Of a stretch of 32,515 bases of DNA, positions 1 to 8,043 are shown one piece after another (the first letter of the stretch is position 1; every line of letters begins with the position of its first letter). The translations under genes were made by a program, and so were the position numbers. Source of the stretch: Desulfobacula sp. (GTDB lineage: Bacteria > Desulfobacterota > Desulfobacteria > Desulfobacterales > Desulfobacteraceae); NCBI GenBank assembly GCA_021647625.1, contig JAKIUJ010000023.1, positions 1 to 32,515 of the forward strand, written 5' to 3'. The notes below the pieces were generated by a model. That model saw only the letters and a list, made by a program, of their open reading frames with translations. It was not told the origin of the DNA and searched no databases.

Positions 1-3
1 CAT
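1..3 (-). CDS. ftsA: Probable start codon of ftsA, cut by window edge
   Basis: An ATG lies on the minus strand at the very edge, preceded four bases upstream by AAGG, which could be its ribosome binding site. It falls 11 nt after the ftsQ stop codon. In dcw clusters ftsA usually follows ftsQ, so this is probably its start. Only the start codon is in the window, so the identity is inferred from position alone. Confidence 0.3.
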
Positions 4-14
4 TACCTTGCAAG

Positions 15-896
15 TTAGACCCCCTTTTTTATAGTGTTGAGTCCAGTCTGATTAAGAGTTGTTTTGATAAATACTTTTTGAAGATTAAAGAGATCCATGG
101 CAATGATTGTTTTTTCAGGAAAGTTTTTATCAATATACTCGCTTATTGTTTTTGCTTTTTTTAATTTTATTTTATAGTCGCCAAACCCCATTTTTATGGG
201 AATGGTAGTTTCATTGTCTAATTTGACTTTATTGAAAATATCTCTGGCTTCAATGGTTATGCCCATTTGTTTGTGGGCATTAATTGAAACGGCCATGTCA
301 ACATCAGCCACTTTTAAAAAATTCATGATGGCATTGATCAGGATGCCATCATATATATATTGTGTGTCAGCCCGGGTCAGATCAAGTCCTGTGATCACGG
401 GCAGCGTATCTAAATGATCTGTCGTTGGGTCATATTCTTTAAATGGCCTGCCCTGGGTATTAATAATGATATCAGCCATATTTTCAATCTTAACAATGGC
501 CAGGGGTTCATGTTCCACAACAGCAATGGAAAGCTTTGATGAAAAATTTCTTTTAACTGAGGCGGATTCAATCCATGGGTGGTCAGCAATCCGTTTTTCC
601 AGAGAATAAAGGTTGAGTTTGTAAATATTGTGCGGCTCATCTAAGTTAGCAAAGGCAATGATCTCATCTGCCAAAACTCTGTTGTTGCCTGAAATGTCAA
701 TTTTTTTGACATTGAACAGGGGAGACTGGGTGACCAGGTCATAGGCAAAAATAGATACCAGACTAAGTACACTGATACCCGCAACCAGCATGATCCATTT
801 AAGGAAAACATCAATAGTGGTTCCGGAATCCAAAACTGCTGCCCCGCCATCGTTTACCTCAGGTTTATATCTGTTTTGCTTGATTTTACTTCTCAC
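15..896 (-). CDS. ftsQ: Cell division protein FtsQ
   Basis: FtsQ (DivIB) is a bitopic inner-membrane division protein that links early and late divisome parts. The 293-residue product has a cytoplasmic N-terminus, one membrane span at about residues 32-52 and a periplasmic POTRA-type domain starting near residue 60 (LFNVKKIDISGN, then HPWIESASVKRNF). The FtsQ/DivIB beta domain follows. Length is normal for the family. The start is GTG, overlapping the end of murB by 11 nt, with GAGG seven bases upstream inside murB. This suggests translational coupling. It is the last complete gene of the dcw operon in the window. Confidence 0.93.
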   Translation of the reverse strand: MRSKIKQNRYKPEVNDGGAAVLDSGTTIDVFLKWIMLVAGISVLSLVSIFAYDLVTQSPLFNVKKIDISGNNRVLADEIIAFANLDEPHNIYKLNLYSLEKRIADHPWIESASVKRNFSSKLSIAVVEHEPLAIVKIENMADIIINTQGRPFKEYDPTTDHLDTLPVITGLDLTRADTQYIYDGILINAIMNFLKVADVDMAVSINAHKQMGITIEARDIFNKVKLDNETTIPIKMGFGDYKIKLKKAKTISEYIDKNFPEKTIIAMDLFNLQKVFIKTTLNQTGLNTIKKGV

Positions 897-1809
897 CTTC
901 GACCCTCACTTCTGTTTCAAGTTTAATCTGGTATTTCTTAAATATCTCGTTTTGGATAAATTCTTGTAACAAAAGAACATCTTTGCATGTTGCTTGATGG
1001 GTGTTCACAATATAGTTTGCGTGAACTTTTGAGACCATGACATCATTTATTTTTTTTCCTTTTAGCCCGGCATCTTCAATCAACTTGCCGGCGGGTGGGC
1101 CTTGATCCGGATTCTTAAAATAGCAACCCGCACTGGCTGCTGAGATCGGCTGTGTTTTTTGCTTTTTTTCAAGATTTGTTTGAAAGACCGATTTGACATC
1201 CACAGGATCGGCTTGTCGCAGCAACAGAGATGTGCCTAAGATTATGCTGTTTAATTCAAGATTGCGGTATGAAAAATCAATGTTTTGCTTTTCCAGAGTT
1301 TCAATGGTGAGTGTCTTTTTGTTTAATATTTCTATGGAAGCTACAATGTCTGATAATTGCCCATCCGGTGTTCCGGCATTCATCATCATTGCTCCGCCAA
1401 GGGTTCCGGGAATGCCGGCGGCAAATTCAATACCCGAAAGGCAGTTATCTAAGGCAAAACGACAAACGCTTGCCATACGTTCCCCTGCATCGGCAAAAAC
1501 AAGGGTTTGTTTTGGGTTCAAATGCTTAAACCGAATGCCTGATTTTAAATGGCGGGTAAAAATGACAAGCCCCCGGATGCCTTTGTCTGATATCAGAAGA
1601 TTGGTTCCGCCGCCAAAAATGGATATTGGAATATCCATATTGTAAGCTTTGGTAATCAATCGTATTAATTGGTCCTTGTCATTAGGCAGAGCAATAAGAT
1701 CAGCAGGCCCTCCGATTTTAAAGGAGGTATATTTTTTCAACGGTTCATTGATCAGGAGCTTGAATTCCTGAATCAGTGTTGAATATGCGTGGTCTTTAGT
1801 CTTGTTCAT
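886..1809 (-). CDS. murB: UDP-N-acetylenolpyruvoylglucosamine reductase MurB
   Basis: MurB is a cytoplasmic FAD enzyme that reduces UDP-GlcNAc-enolpyruvate to UDP-MurNAc with NADPH. The FAD-binding region shows SFKIGGPADL, FGGGTNLLISD and FAAGIPGTLGGAMMMNAG. The C-terminal part has SAGCYFKNP followed by PAGKLIEDAGLKG, and a late Glu in ETEVRVEG. The 307 residues and sequence pattern fit the shorter type II MurB. The residue that donates a proton to the enol intermediate, Ser in the E. coli enzyme, aligns with Cys here. The ATG start has AAGG seven bases upstream. It lies 39 nt after murC and overlaps ftsQ, so MurC and MurB are made from one message. Confidence 0.96.
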   Translation of the reverse strand: MNKTKDHAYSTLIQEFKLLINEPLKKYTSFKIGGPADLIALPNDKDQLIRLITKAYNMDIPISIFGGGTNLLISDKGIRGLVIFTRHLKSGIRFKHLNPKQTLVFADAGERMASVCRFALDNCLSGIEFAAGIPGTLGGAMMMNAGTPDGQLSDIVASIEILNKKTLTIETLEKQNIDFSYRNLELNSIILGTSLLLRQADPVDVKSVFQTNLEKKQKTQPISAASAGCYFKNPDQGPPAGKLIEDAGLKGKKINDVMVSKVHANYIVNTHQATCKDVLLLQEFIQNEIFKKYQIKLETEVRVEGEK

Positions 1810-1848
1810 TTTGTAACCTTAATGTGGTCTCCTTAATTGGTCTGCCTT

Positions 1849-3216
1849 TTATAAAATGTCCACCAGCTTTTCGCCTAGTTGATAGATATCTCCCGCCCCC
1901 AGTGTCAAAACAAGGTCTCCGGGCCTGACTTTATGGGTAATCATGGACAATGCCTGGTTAAAATCAGGGGCGTGACTCACATCTTTATGTCCATGCGCTT
2001 TTATTCCTTCGCACAGGACCTGGGCATTCACACCCTCAATCTTTTTTTCGCTTGCCGCATAAATGGGAAGCACAATCAAGATATCCGATTGATAAAAAGC
2101 CCTTGTAAACTCGTCAAACAAGCCCTTTGTTCTTGTGTATCTATGGGGTTGAAAAGCAACGATCAATCTTTTTTCTTTATAGCTTTCTCTGACAGCCTCA
2201 AGGGTCGCAATAATCTCGGTTGGATGGTGACCATAGTCATCCATGACCAGGATTTGTTTTTTTTCGCCTTTGATTTCAAGACGGCGTTTTACTCCGTCTA
2301 TTTTTTCAAGTGCTTTTTTAATTGTTTTAAACGCAATATTAAGTTCAATCCCTGTGGCAACACCTACAAGGGCATTGGAGATGTTGTGCCTGCCGGCAAT
2401 GTTCAAATTGACAATACCCAGTTTCTTTTCATGGTGAAAAACGCTAAAAATACTTTTTCCGTTTTTAAATTTAATTTCTCTTGCCTGGAGATCGGACTGG
2501 GCTGTCATACCAAAAGTTGTATGGCGCACTTTGATTCTTGGCAGGATATTCTGGATATGTTCATTGTCCAGACAAAGGATGGCAAGCCCGTAAAAGGGGA
2601 CTGAGTTAATAAATTGTACAAATTTATCTTTTATATCTTCGATGTCTTTGTAAAAATCCAGATGTTCAAGATCAATATTTGTAACCGCTGCAATGGCGGG
2701 AGAGTATTTTAAAAATGATCCGTCGCTCTCATCTGCCTCTGCAACAATGAAATCACCTTTGCCATGCAGGGCATTTGTATCAAGTCCCTTGAGCAGGCCA
2801 CCAATAATGACTGTCGGGTCAAGCCCTGCAGTATTGAGGATATGAGAAATCATGGCTGTCGTTGATGTTTTTCCATGGGCGCCGGACACGGCAATGGAAT
2901 ATTTGATCCGCATCAATTCGGCCAGCATTTCCGCTCTTGGAATGATGGGAATGGATAATTCCCTGGCCTGGATCACTTCCGGGTTTTCAGATGCAATGGC
3001 AGAAGAGGTAACCACGACATCTGCGGTGGCGACCTGTTCTTTTTTATGGCCCTGGAAGATCGTTCCCCCTTTTTGTTCCAGCCGTTTGGTAATACCGGAC
3101 AGCTTGAGATCGGAACCTGTAACTGTATAGCCTAAGTTTAACAGCATTTCTGCAATACCGCTCATGCCGATACCGCCAATCCCCACAAAATGAATATGAT
3201 AGTCTTTTTGATACAT
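1849..3216 (-). CDS. murC: UDP-N-acetylmuramate--L-alanine ligase MurC
   Basis: MurC adds L-Ala to UDP-MurNAc using ATP, the first step of stem-peptide synthesis in the cytoplasm. The 455-residue protein has the three Mur-ligase domains. The N-terminal nucleotide-sugar domain starts with HFVGIGGIGMSGIAE. The central ATPase has the P-loop GAHGKTSTT near residue 115 and ADESDGSF. NIDLEHLDFY follows, and the C-terminal domain has DDYGHHPTEI. The ATG lies 2 nt after the murG stop, and AAAGG seven bases upstream sits inside the murG end. Confidence 0.97.
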   Translation of the reverse strand: MYQKDYHIHFVGIGGIGMSGIAEMLLNLGYTVTGSDLKLSGITKRLEQKGGTIFQGHKKEQVATADVVVTSSAIASENPEVIQARELSIPIIPRAEMLAELMRIKYSIAVSGAHGKTSTTAMISHILNTAGLDPTVIIGGLLKGLDTNALHGKGDFIVAEADESDGSFLKYSPAIAAVTNIDLEHLDFYKDIEDIKDKFVQFINSVPFYGLAILCLDNEHIQNILPRIKVRHTTFGMTAQSDLQAREIKFKNGKSIFSVFHHEKKLGIVNLNIAGRHNISNALVGVATGIELNIAFKTIKKALEKIDGVKRRLEIKGEKKQILVMDDYGHHPTEIIATLEAVRESYKEKRLIVAFQPHRYTRTKGLFDEFTRAFYQSDILIVLPIYAASEKKIEGVNAQVLCEGIKAHGHKDVSHAPDFNQALSMITHKVRPGDLVLTLGAGDIYQLGEKLVDIL

Positions 3217-3218
3217 AT

Positions 3219-4328
3219 TTACGCCTTTAATCCCATTGTGTTTAAAATATGGATGGCTATTTTTTTATCAGCATCAGGCATGGCTAAACTTTGCAGCCGT
3301 TTTGCCATTGCTTTAAGTCGTTCTTTATCATTGGCCAATTCTTCAATGGTTTGTTTAAGATTTTCTCCTGTCAGATCCTTATCCTTGATAACGATGGCCG
3401 CACCTTGATTTTCCAATGCTTTGGCATTATGCATCTGGTGATTATCAGCAGCATGGGGAAAGGGCACTAAAATGGCAGCAAGCTCCCGGGTACAAAGCTC
3501 AAAAACGGTGCCGGCACCGGCACGGGTAATAACAAGATCTGCTTTTTGTTGTATTTGGGGCATTGTATCAAAAAAAGCACTTGCATCGGCCTCAACCTTT
3601 ATTTGTCTATATCGTTTTTGAACCTGTTGTTCATCTGTCTTGCCTGTCTGATGAATGATATTGTATTGTCCCGGGTTTTCCATCAATGACACAGCGTCAA
3701 TAAAGGCATTATTTATACTGCCGGCACCCTGGCTTCCACCGGTAACAAGGATGGTGAATTTTTTTTGTGTATAATATTTAAGTTCTTTTTTGTCCTCTTT
3801 ATCTGCCATGCTTGTTCTTCTTACAGGATTACCGACATATTTGACTTTAGTATTATTTGCCAGGCCTTTTGTTTTTTTAAATGCTGTGAAAATGGTGTTG
3901 GTAAATCGAGACAGCATCCGGTTGGTCACACCGGGGATGGCGTTTTGCTCCTGGATGGCAGTTGGGATTCTCATTATCCAGGCTGCCAGAACAACAGCAA
4001 AGGATGAAAAACCGCCCACACCCAGAACAAAGCCTGGTTTGAAGGTTTTTAAAATTATCATTGACTGGATAAGAGAGATAAAGATCAGGCTGACGGAAAA
4101 CAGCTTGGCCGGGATGCTGCCGCCTTTAATTGGCTTTGAAACAATACTTTTGTGTACAAACCCATATTTCTCAAGCATCTGTGATTCAAAAGGTGCATCG
4201 GTGCCTACAAACAAAAAACGAACCCTGGGTGTGATTTCAGCCAGGGCCTGGGCCACAGCAATTCCCGGGAAGAGGTGACCACCGGTTTTTCCGCCGGCGA
4301 TGATGATATTGAGTCTATTGTTCATCAT
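3219..4328 (-). CDS. murG: UDP-GlcNAc:undecaprenyl-PP-MurNAc-pentapeptide transferase MurG
   Basis: MurG is a peripheral inner-membrane GT-B glycosyltransferase (family GT28) that turns lipid I into lipid II. The N-terminal glycine loop reads IIIAGGKTGGHLFPG, with a Lys inserted relative to the usual GGTGGH. The C-terminal UDP-GlcNAc domain shows VTGGSQGAGSIN, ITRAGAGTVFEL and FPHAADNHQ. The longest frame reaches a TTG at 4343. I prefer the ATG at 4328 because GGAG sits nine bases before it, giving a 14-nt overlap with ftsW. That start gives 369 residues; a second ATG follows directly at 4325. It sits between ftsW and murC, as usual for dcw clusters. Confidence 0.95.
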   Translation of the reverse strand: MMNNRLNIIIAGGKTGGHLFPGIAVAQALAEITPRVRFLFVGTDAPFESQMLEKYGFVHKSIVSKPIKGGSIPAKLFSVSLIFISLIQSMIILKTFKPGFVLGVGGFSSFAVVLAAWIMRIPTAIQEQNAIPGVTNRMLSRFTNTIFTAFKKTKGLANNTKVKYVGNPVRRTSMADKEDKKELKYYTQKKFTILVTGGSQGAGSINNAFIDAVSLMENPGQYNIIHQTGKTDEQQVQKRYRQIKVEADASAFFDTMPQIQQKADLVITRAGAGTVFELCTRELAAILVPFPHAADNHQMHNAKALENQGAAIVIKDKDLTGENLKQTIEELANDKERLKAMAKRLQSLAMPDADKKIAIHILNTMGLKA

Positions 4329-5436
4329 TACTTGATGCTCCAATGTTCATTAAGATTCCCATGGCCGCCATATTCACGACCAGAGAGGTTCCGCCATAAC
4401 TGATGAACGGAAGGGTCAATCCTTTTGTTGGTAATAGTCCCAACGCCACGCCGGTATTAATGACAACCTGCACACCGACATACATGGTTAAGCCTGCGGC
4501 TGTGATTGCCCCAAATAAATTGTTACTTGTTTTGGCAATATTCATACCTTTAACAAACAGGATAAGATACAGGCAGAGAACGGCAAAGACACCAATAAGT
4601 CCCAGTTCTTCTCCAATAATGGAAAAGATAAAATCCGTGTATGGTTCCGGTAAATAATGCATTTTCTGCATGCCGAGCCCAATCCCTTTCCCAAAGATGC
4701 CACCGGAACCAAAGGCCTTTAAAGAGTGGGTGATCTGGTATCCTGTATTGTAAGGATCATCCCAGGGGTTTAAGAATCCAAGAATTCTATCCAAACGATA
4801 CGGTACCTTGTAAACAAAAAAATAGAAAATCGGCAGCAACAGGGGCGCAGGGGATAAAAGGTGAAGGATTTTAACACCGGAAACAAACATCATTCCCCAG
4901 GTGATTATCCCCAGGACAACAACCGTTCCAAAATCAGGCTGGATAAGAATCAGACAGGCAAAGAGAAGATAGGTGAACGCATGGGGGATAAATCCCACTG
5001 AAAATGATTTTATCAGTTCTTGTTTTTTTGACAGGGAGTAACCAAGAAACAGGATCAGTGCTAATTTTGCGAACTCTGCCGGTTGAAAGATGAATCCACC
5101 AAGGTTCAACCACCGGTTTGCACCACCGGCTTTAATGTTCAGTGCCGGTACTAATACGGCAATGAGCAGGCCAATGGCACAAAATAGAATAATATAGGAA
5201 ATGCTTTTATATAATTTATAAGGAAAAGATGCGGTTACAAACATGACACACATACTGATAATAAAAAACAAGGCCTGTTTTTTCATATAGTAAAACAAGG
5301 TGTTATGATTTTCCAGGCTGATGGAAGAGCTTGCTGAATAAACCATGATAATACCGATCCCGGATAAAAGGATAACCGGGAAAAGAATGCTCTTTTCGCT
5401 GAAAAAGGGATGTAATTGTCTGGTGTTCCGGTTCAT
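4315..5436 (-). CDS. ftsW: Septal peptidoglycan glycosyltransferase FtsW
   Basis: FtsW is a SEDS-family inner-membrane glycosyltransferase that polymerises lipid II at the septum together with its class B PBP partner, here FtsI. The 373-residue product is almost all membrane helices, consistent with the usual ten spans. Family signatures are GIIMVYSASS near the N-terminus, QPDFGTVVV, GYQITHSLKAFGSGG, and EPYTDFIFSIIGEELG with the likely catalytic Asp. ISYGGTSLVVNM lies near the end. RodA and SpoVE are close relatives; the dcw position between murD and murG supports FtsW. The ATG directly abuts the murD stop codon. Confidence 0.95.
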   Translation of the reverse strand: MNRNTRQLHPFFSEKSILFPVILLSGIGIIMVYSASSSISLENHNTLFYYMKKQALFFIISMCVMFVTASFPYKLYKSISYIILFCAIGLLIAVLVPALNIKAGGANRWLNLGGFIFQPAEFAKLALILFLGYSLSKKQELIKSFSVGFIPHAFTYLLFACLILIQPDFGTVVVLGIITWGMMFVSGVKILHLLSPAPLLLPIFYFFVYKVPYRLDRILGFLNPWDDPYNTGYQITHSLKAFGSGGIFGKGIGLGMQKMHYLPEPYTDFIFSIIGEELGLIGVFAVLCLYLILFVKGMNIAKTSNNLFGAITAAGLTMYVGVQVVINTGVALGLLPTKGLTLPFISYGGTSLVVNMAAMGILMNIGASSNDEQ

Positions 5437-6804
5437 TTAAATTTTCTCAAGTTCATTTACATGGGTTTTAAAATCATCTCCCCTGTGGGCATAGTTGTCA
5501 TACATGTCAAAACTTGCACAGGCCGGGGATAAAAGGACCACATCTCTATTTGTAGCTTGAATAAACGCCGTATTGACCGCTTCTTTCATTGTCCGGGTTT
5601 CAAATACCGGACAAAGGGTTTCAAAAGTGTTTTTAATCTGGCCCTTGGATTCTCCAATGGCCATAATGGCTTTAACGTTTTTTTGAACCACAGCAACCAA
5701 CAATGAAAAATCAGTTCCTTTTTCACGGCCGCCAAGGATCAGGATAATGGGGCGTTCAAAACAATCAAGCGCCCGGATAACAGCATCGGTGTTTGTGGCT
5801 TTTGAATCGTTATAAAATGAGATATCATTGATGTCCCGAACCCATTCGGTTCTATGGGGAAGATTCTTAAAGGTCACCAGGCCCTTTGAAATATCGTTGA
5901 TATTACAACCGGCACCCAGGCAAGCTAAAATTGCCGCCGCCATATTTTCATGATTATGAACGCCGCAAAGTTCTTTAAACCCGCCGGTTTCAATAACCTG
6001 ATGAATGGTGTTTGTTTTTACCTGAATGCTGTCCTGTAGAATGCTTGCACTCAGGGTGTGCCGTACATCCTGTCGGGATGAAAAAGAAACAATGTTTGAA
6101 TTAAGCTGTTCTGATTTTATATCAAAATTATCAATGCCTGCATTGATGACGGCTGTATCTTCAGATGTCTGATTTTTGAAAATACTCCATTTGGAGTCTT
6201 CATAGTCTTGAAAACTGTCATAGCGATCCAGGTGGTCTTCGGAAATGTTTAGCAACAGTGCAATATCCGGTTTAAACCGGGTGGCTATATCCAGTTGAAA
6301 GCTTGAAATCTCAGCGACAATAATATCATTAATATTATTGGTCTTTTTAATCATAAGTTGTTCAATCAAAGGGGTGCCGATGTTACCCCCCACAAAGGGC
6401 TGTCTGCCGCATTGGCGCAGTATGTCTCCAATCAGGGTCGTGGTGGTTGTTTTTCCGTTTGTGCCGGTAATCGCTATTATTGGCAGCGTATTGTATGTTG
6501 AAAAAATATCCAGTTCACAGGAAAGCTTAACGCCGTTTTCAAGGGCTGTTTTTATATATTTATTTGTCAGGGGGATGCCGGGACTGGGCACGATAAATGC
6601 GGCACTATTAAATGTTTTTTGATCATGAAACCCGATCTGGGTTTCAATACCAAGGGCATTGAGTTCTTCAGCAGCCTTTGTTCTCGATGCATCAATGTCA
6701 GTTGCAATGACTTTTTTTCCTTTTGACTTTAAAAATCCGGCCATGGAAAGGCCTGATGCACCGAGGCCTGCAACAAGATAATATGGCTGTGAGATATTGA
6801 TCAT
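5437..6804 (-). CDS. murD: UDP-N-acetylmuramoyl-L-alanine--D-glutamate ligase MurD
   Basis: MurD adds D-Glu to UDP-MurNAc-L-Ala with ATP. The 455-residue protein opens with the Rossmann motif YYLVAGLGASGLSMAGF. It carries the P-loop AITGTNGKTTTTTL near residue 112, GGNIGTPL, AEISSFQLD and NISEDHLDRYDS. The C-terminal domain has YNDSKATNTDA, ILGGREKGTDFS and LLSPACASFDMYDNYAHRGDDF, all typical of MurD rather than MurC, E or F. It lies one base after mraY and abuts ftsW, which implies tight coupling in the operon. Confidence 0.97.
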   Translation of the reverse strand: MINISQPYYLVAGLGASGLSMAGFLKSKGKKVIATDIDASRTKAAEELNALGIETQIGFHDQKTFNSAAFIVPSPGIPLTNKYIKTALENGVKLSCELDIFSTYNTLPIIAITGTNGKTTTTTLIGDILRQCGRQPFVGGNIGTPLIEQLMIKKTNNINDIIVAEISSFQLDIATRFKPDIALLLNISEDHLDRYDSFQDYEDSKWSIFKNQTSEDTAVINAGIDNFDIKSEQLNSNIVSFSSRQDVRHTLSASILQDSIQVKTNTIHQVIETGGFKELCGVHNHENMAAAILACLGAGCNINDISKGLVTFKNLPHRTEWVRDINDISFYNDSKATNTDAVIRALDCFERPIILILGGREKGTDFSLLVAVVQKNVKAIMAIGESKGQIKNTFETLCPVFETRTMKEAVNTAFIQATNRDVVLLSPACASFDMYDNYAHRGDDFKTHVNELEKI

Positions 6805-6805
6805 T

Positions 6806-7885
6806 TTACCTGATTTTCAATGTGCTCAATGAGATTAATGCAAGGGTGATAGACACAATCCAGAACCTTACAATGACTTTTGACTCCGGCCATCCTTTTA
6901 ATTCAAAATGATGGTGTAGCGGGGCCATGCGAAAAACCCGTTTTCCTTTGGTCGCTTTAAAGTAGCCGACCTGGATGATGACGGACAAGGCCTCAATAAC
7001 AAAAAGTCCGCCGACAATTAGAAGTAAAATTTCCTGTTTTGTAATCACGGCAATGGTGCCTAATACGCCACCTAATGGAATCGACCCTGAGTCTCCCATA
7101 AATATTTGTGCAGGGTGGGCATTAAACCACAAAAAACCAAGCCCTGCACCGGCAAGAGTGCCGCAGACAACGGACATCTCGCCTGCAAAGGCAATATGCC
7201 TTATCTGAAGATATTCGGATATCTGGGAGTGACCTGCGACATATGCAAAGAACATGTAAGTAACACTGGCAACGATATAGGGACCGATGGCCAGGCCATC
7301 CAGGCCGTCGGTCAGATTGACGGCATTGGAGGTGCCGACAATTACAAGGCAGGCAAAGGGGATGTACCAGATGCCAAGGTCCGGTGACACGTCTTTGAAA
7401 AATGGAATGGTCAATGTCGAATCAAAATCCGGGCACAGATAGATCAGGTAGCTGATGATCAAACCAAAAAGAACTTGAATGAGAAGTTTTCCTTTGGCCG
7501 TGAATCCCATATTCCTTTTTTTTACCTGCATAAGATAATCATCGATAAATCCGATAAATCCAAAAAGGATAAGCGCCAATAAAAAAATATTTACATAATG
7601 GTTGGATAGATTTCCCCATATAACCGTGGTTAAGAAAATTGAAAACAAAATTAAAATACCGCCCATGGTGGGGGTACCTTGTTTACCCATATGTGTTTTG
7701 GGGCCATCGGTCTGAATGATTTGTCCGATTTGCATCCGGGTCAGTTTTTTAATGACAAAAGGACCTAAAATTAAACAGATCAAAAATGCTGTAAGACCTC
7801 CGTATATCGTCCTGAACGTGATATACCGGAAGATATTTAAGAAAGTTAGGTCAACATGAAATGGATATAAAAATTTAAACAGCAT
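6806..7885 (-). CDS. mraY: Phospho-N-acetylmuramoyl-pentapeptide transferase MraY
   Basis: MraY is an integral inner-membrane Mg-dependent enzyme that moves phospho-MurNAc-pentapeptide from UDP to undecaprenyl phosphate, forming lipid I. The 359 residues are mostly membrane helices. Visible signatures are DGPKTHMGKQGTPTMGG, the DDYLMQVKKRNMGFTAKGK loop, NAVNLTDGLDGLA, FNAHPAQIFMGDSGS with the active-site Asp, and the PLHHHFELKGW loop. The ATG has AAGG nine bases upstream. That AAGG partly overlaps the stop codon of the small gene in front of it. Confidence 0.97.
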   Translation of the reverse strand: MLFKFLYPFHVDLTFLNIFRYITFRTIYGGLTAFLICLILGPFVIKKLTRMQIGQIIQTDGPKTHMGKQGTPTMGGILILFSIFLTTVIWGNLSNHYVNIFLLALILFGFIGFIDDYLMQVKKRNMGFTAKGKLLIQVLFGLIISYLIYLCPDFDSTLTIPFFKDVSPDLGIWYIPFACLVIVGTSNAVNLTDGLDGLAIGPYIVASVTYMFFAYVAGHSQISEYLQIRHIAFAGEMSVVCGTLAGAGLGFLWFNAHPAQIFMGDSGSIPLGGVLGTIAVITKQEILLLIVGGLFVIEALSVIIQVGYFKATKGKRVFRMAPLHHHFELKGWPESKVIVRFWIVSITLALISLSTLKIR

Positions 7886-7896
7886 ATGCGATAACC

Positions 7897-8043
7897 TTAA
7901 GCCACCTTTCCGTTGATTTTATTTGCTTGAGACCTGCGATTGATTCCGGATCGTCTTTCCGGAGAATAGGCCGTATAGGTGAATTTTCTTCTGTCATGAG
8001 TGATGCGGCTATCAGTAGCCTTTTGTGTCTGACTTACCATCAT
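7897..8043 (-). CDS. 48-residue basic protein with ERRSG-NRR motif, inside dcw cluster
   Basis: This small frame fills what otherwise looks like a 154-nt gap between murE-murF and mraY. Its ATG overlaps the murE-murF stop in the classic ATGA arrangement, and AAAGGAG lies four bases upstream, so it should be translated by coupling. The product is strongly basic and hydrophilic, without a membrane segment. Its core reads HDRRKFTYTAYSPERRSG then INRR. I recall short proteins with a similar DRRKF-PERRSG-DRR pattern from Desulfobacterales; this is memory, not a search. No function is known to me. RNA or anionic-surface binding would suit the charge, but that is a guess. A second ATG directly follows the first (8040). 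Confidence 0.7.
   Translation of the reverse strand: MMVSQTQKATDSRITHDRRKFTYTAYSPERRSGINRRSQANKINGKVA

Noticed and set aside
1193-1645. Plus-strand open frames across the dcw cluster, such as 1193-1645 and 1879-2604
   Set aside because: They lie opposite genes with clear enzyme motifs, have no ribosome sites and show no family features; they are antisense shadows.
4329-4343. TTG start for murG giving five extra residues
   Set aside because: The ATG at 4328 has GGAG nine bases upstream and matches the usual short lead before the glycine loop.
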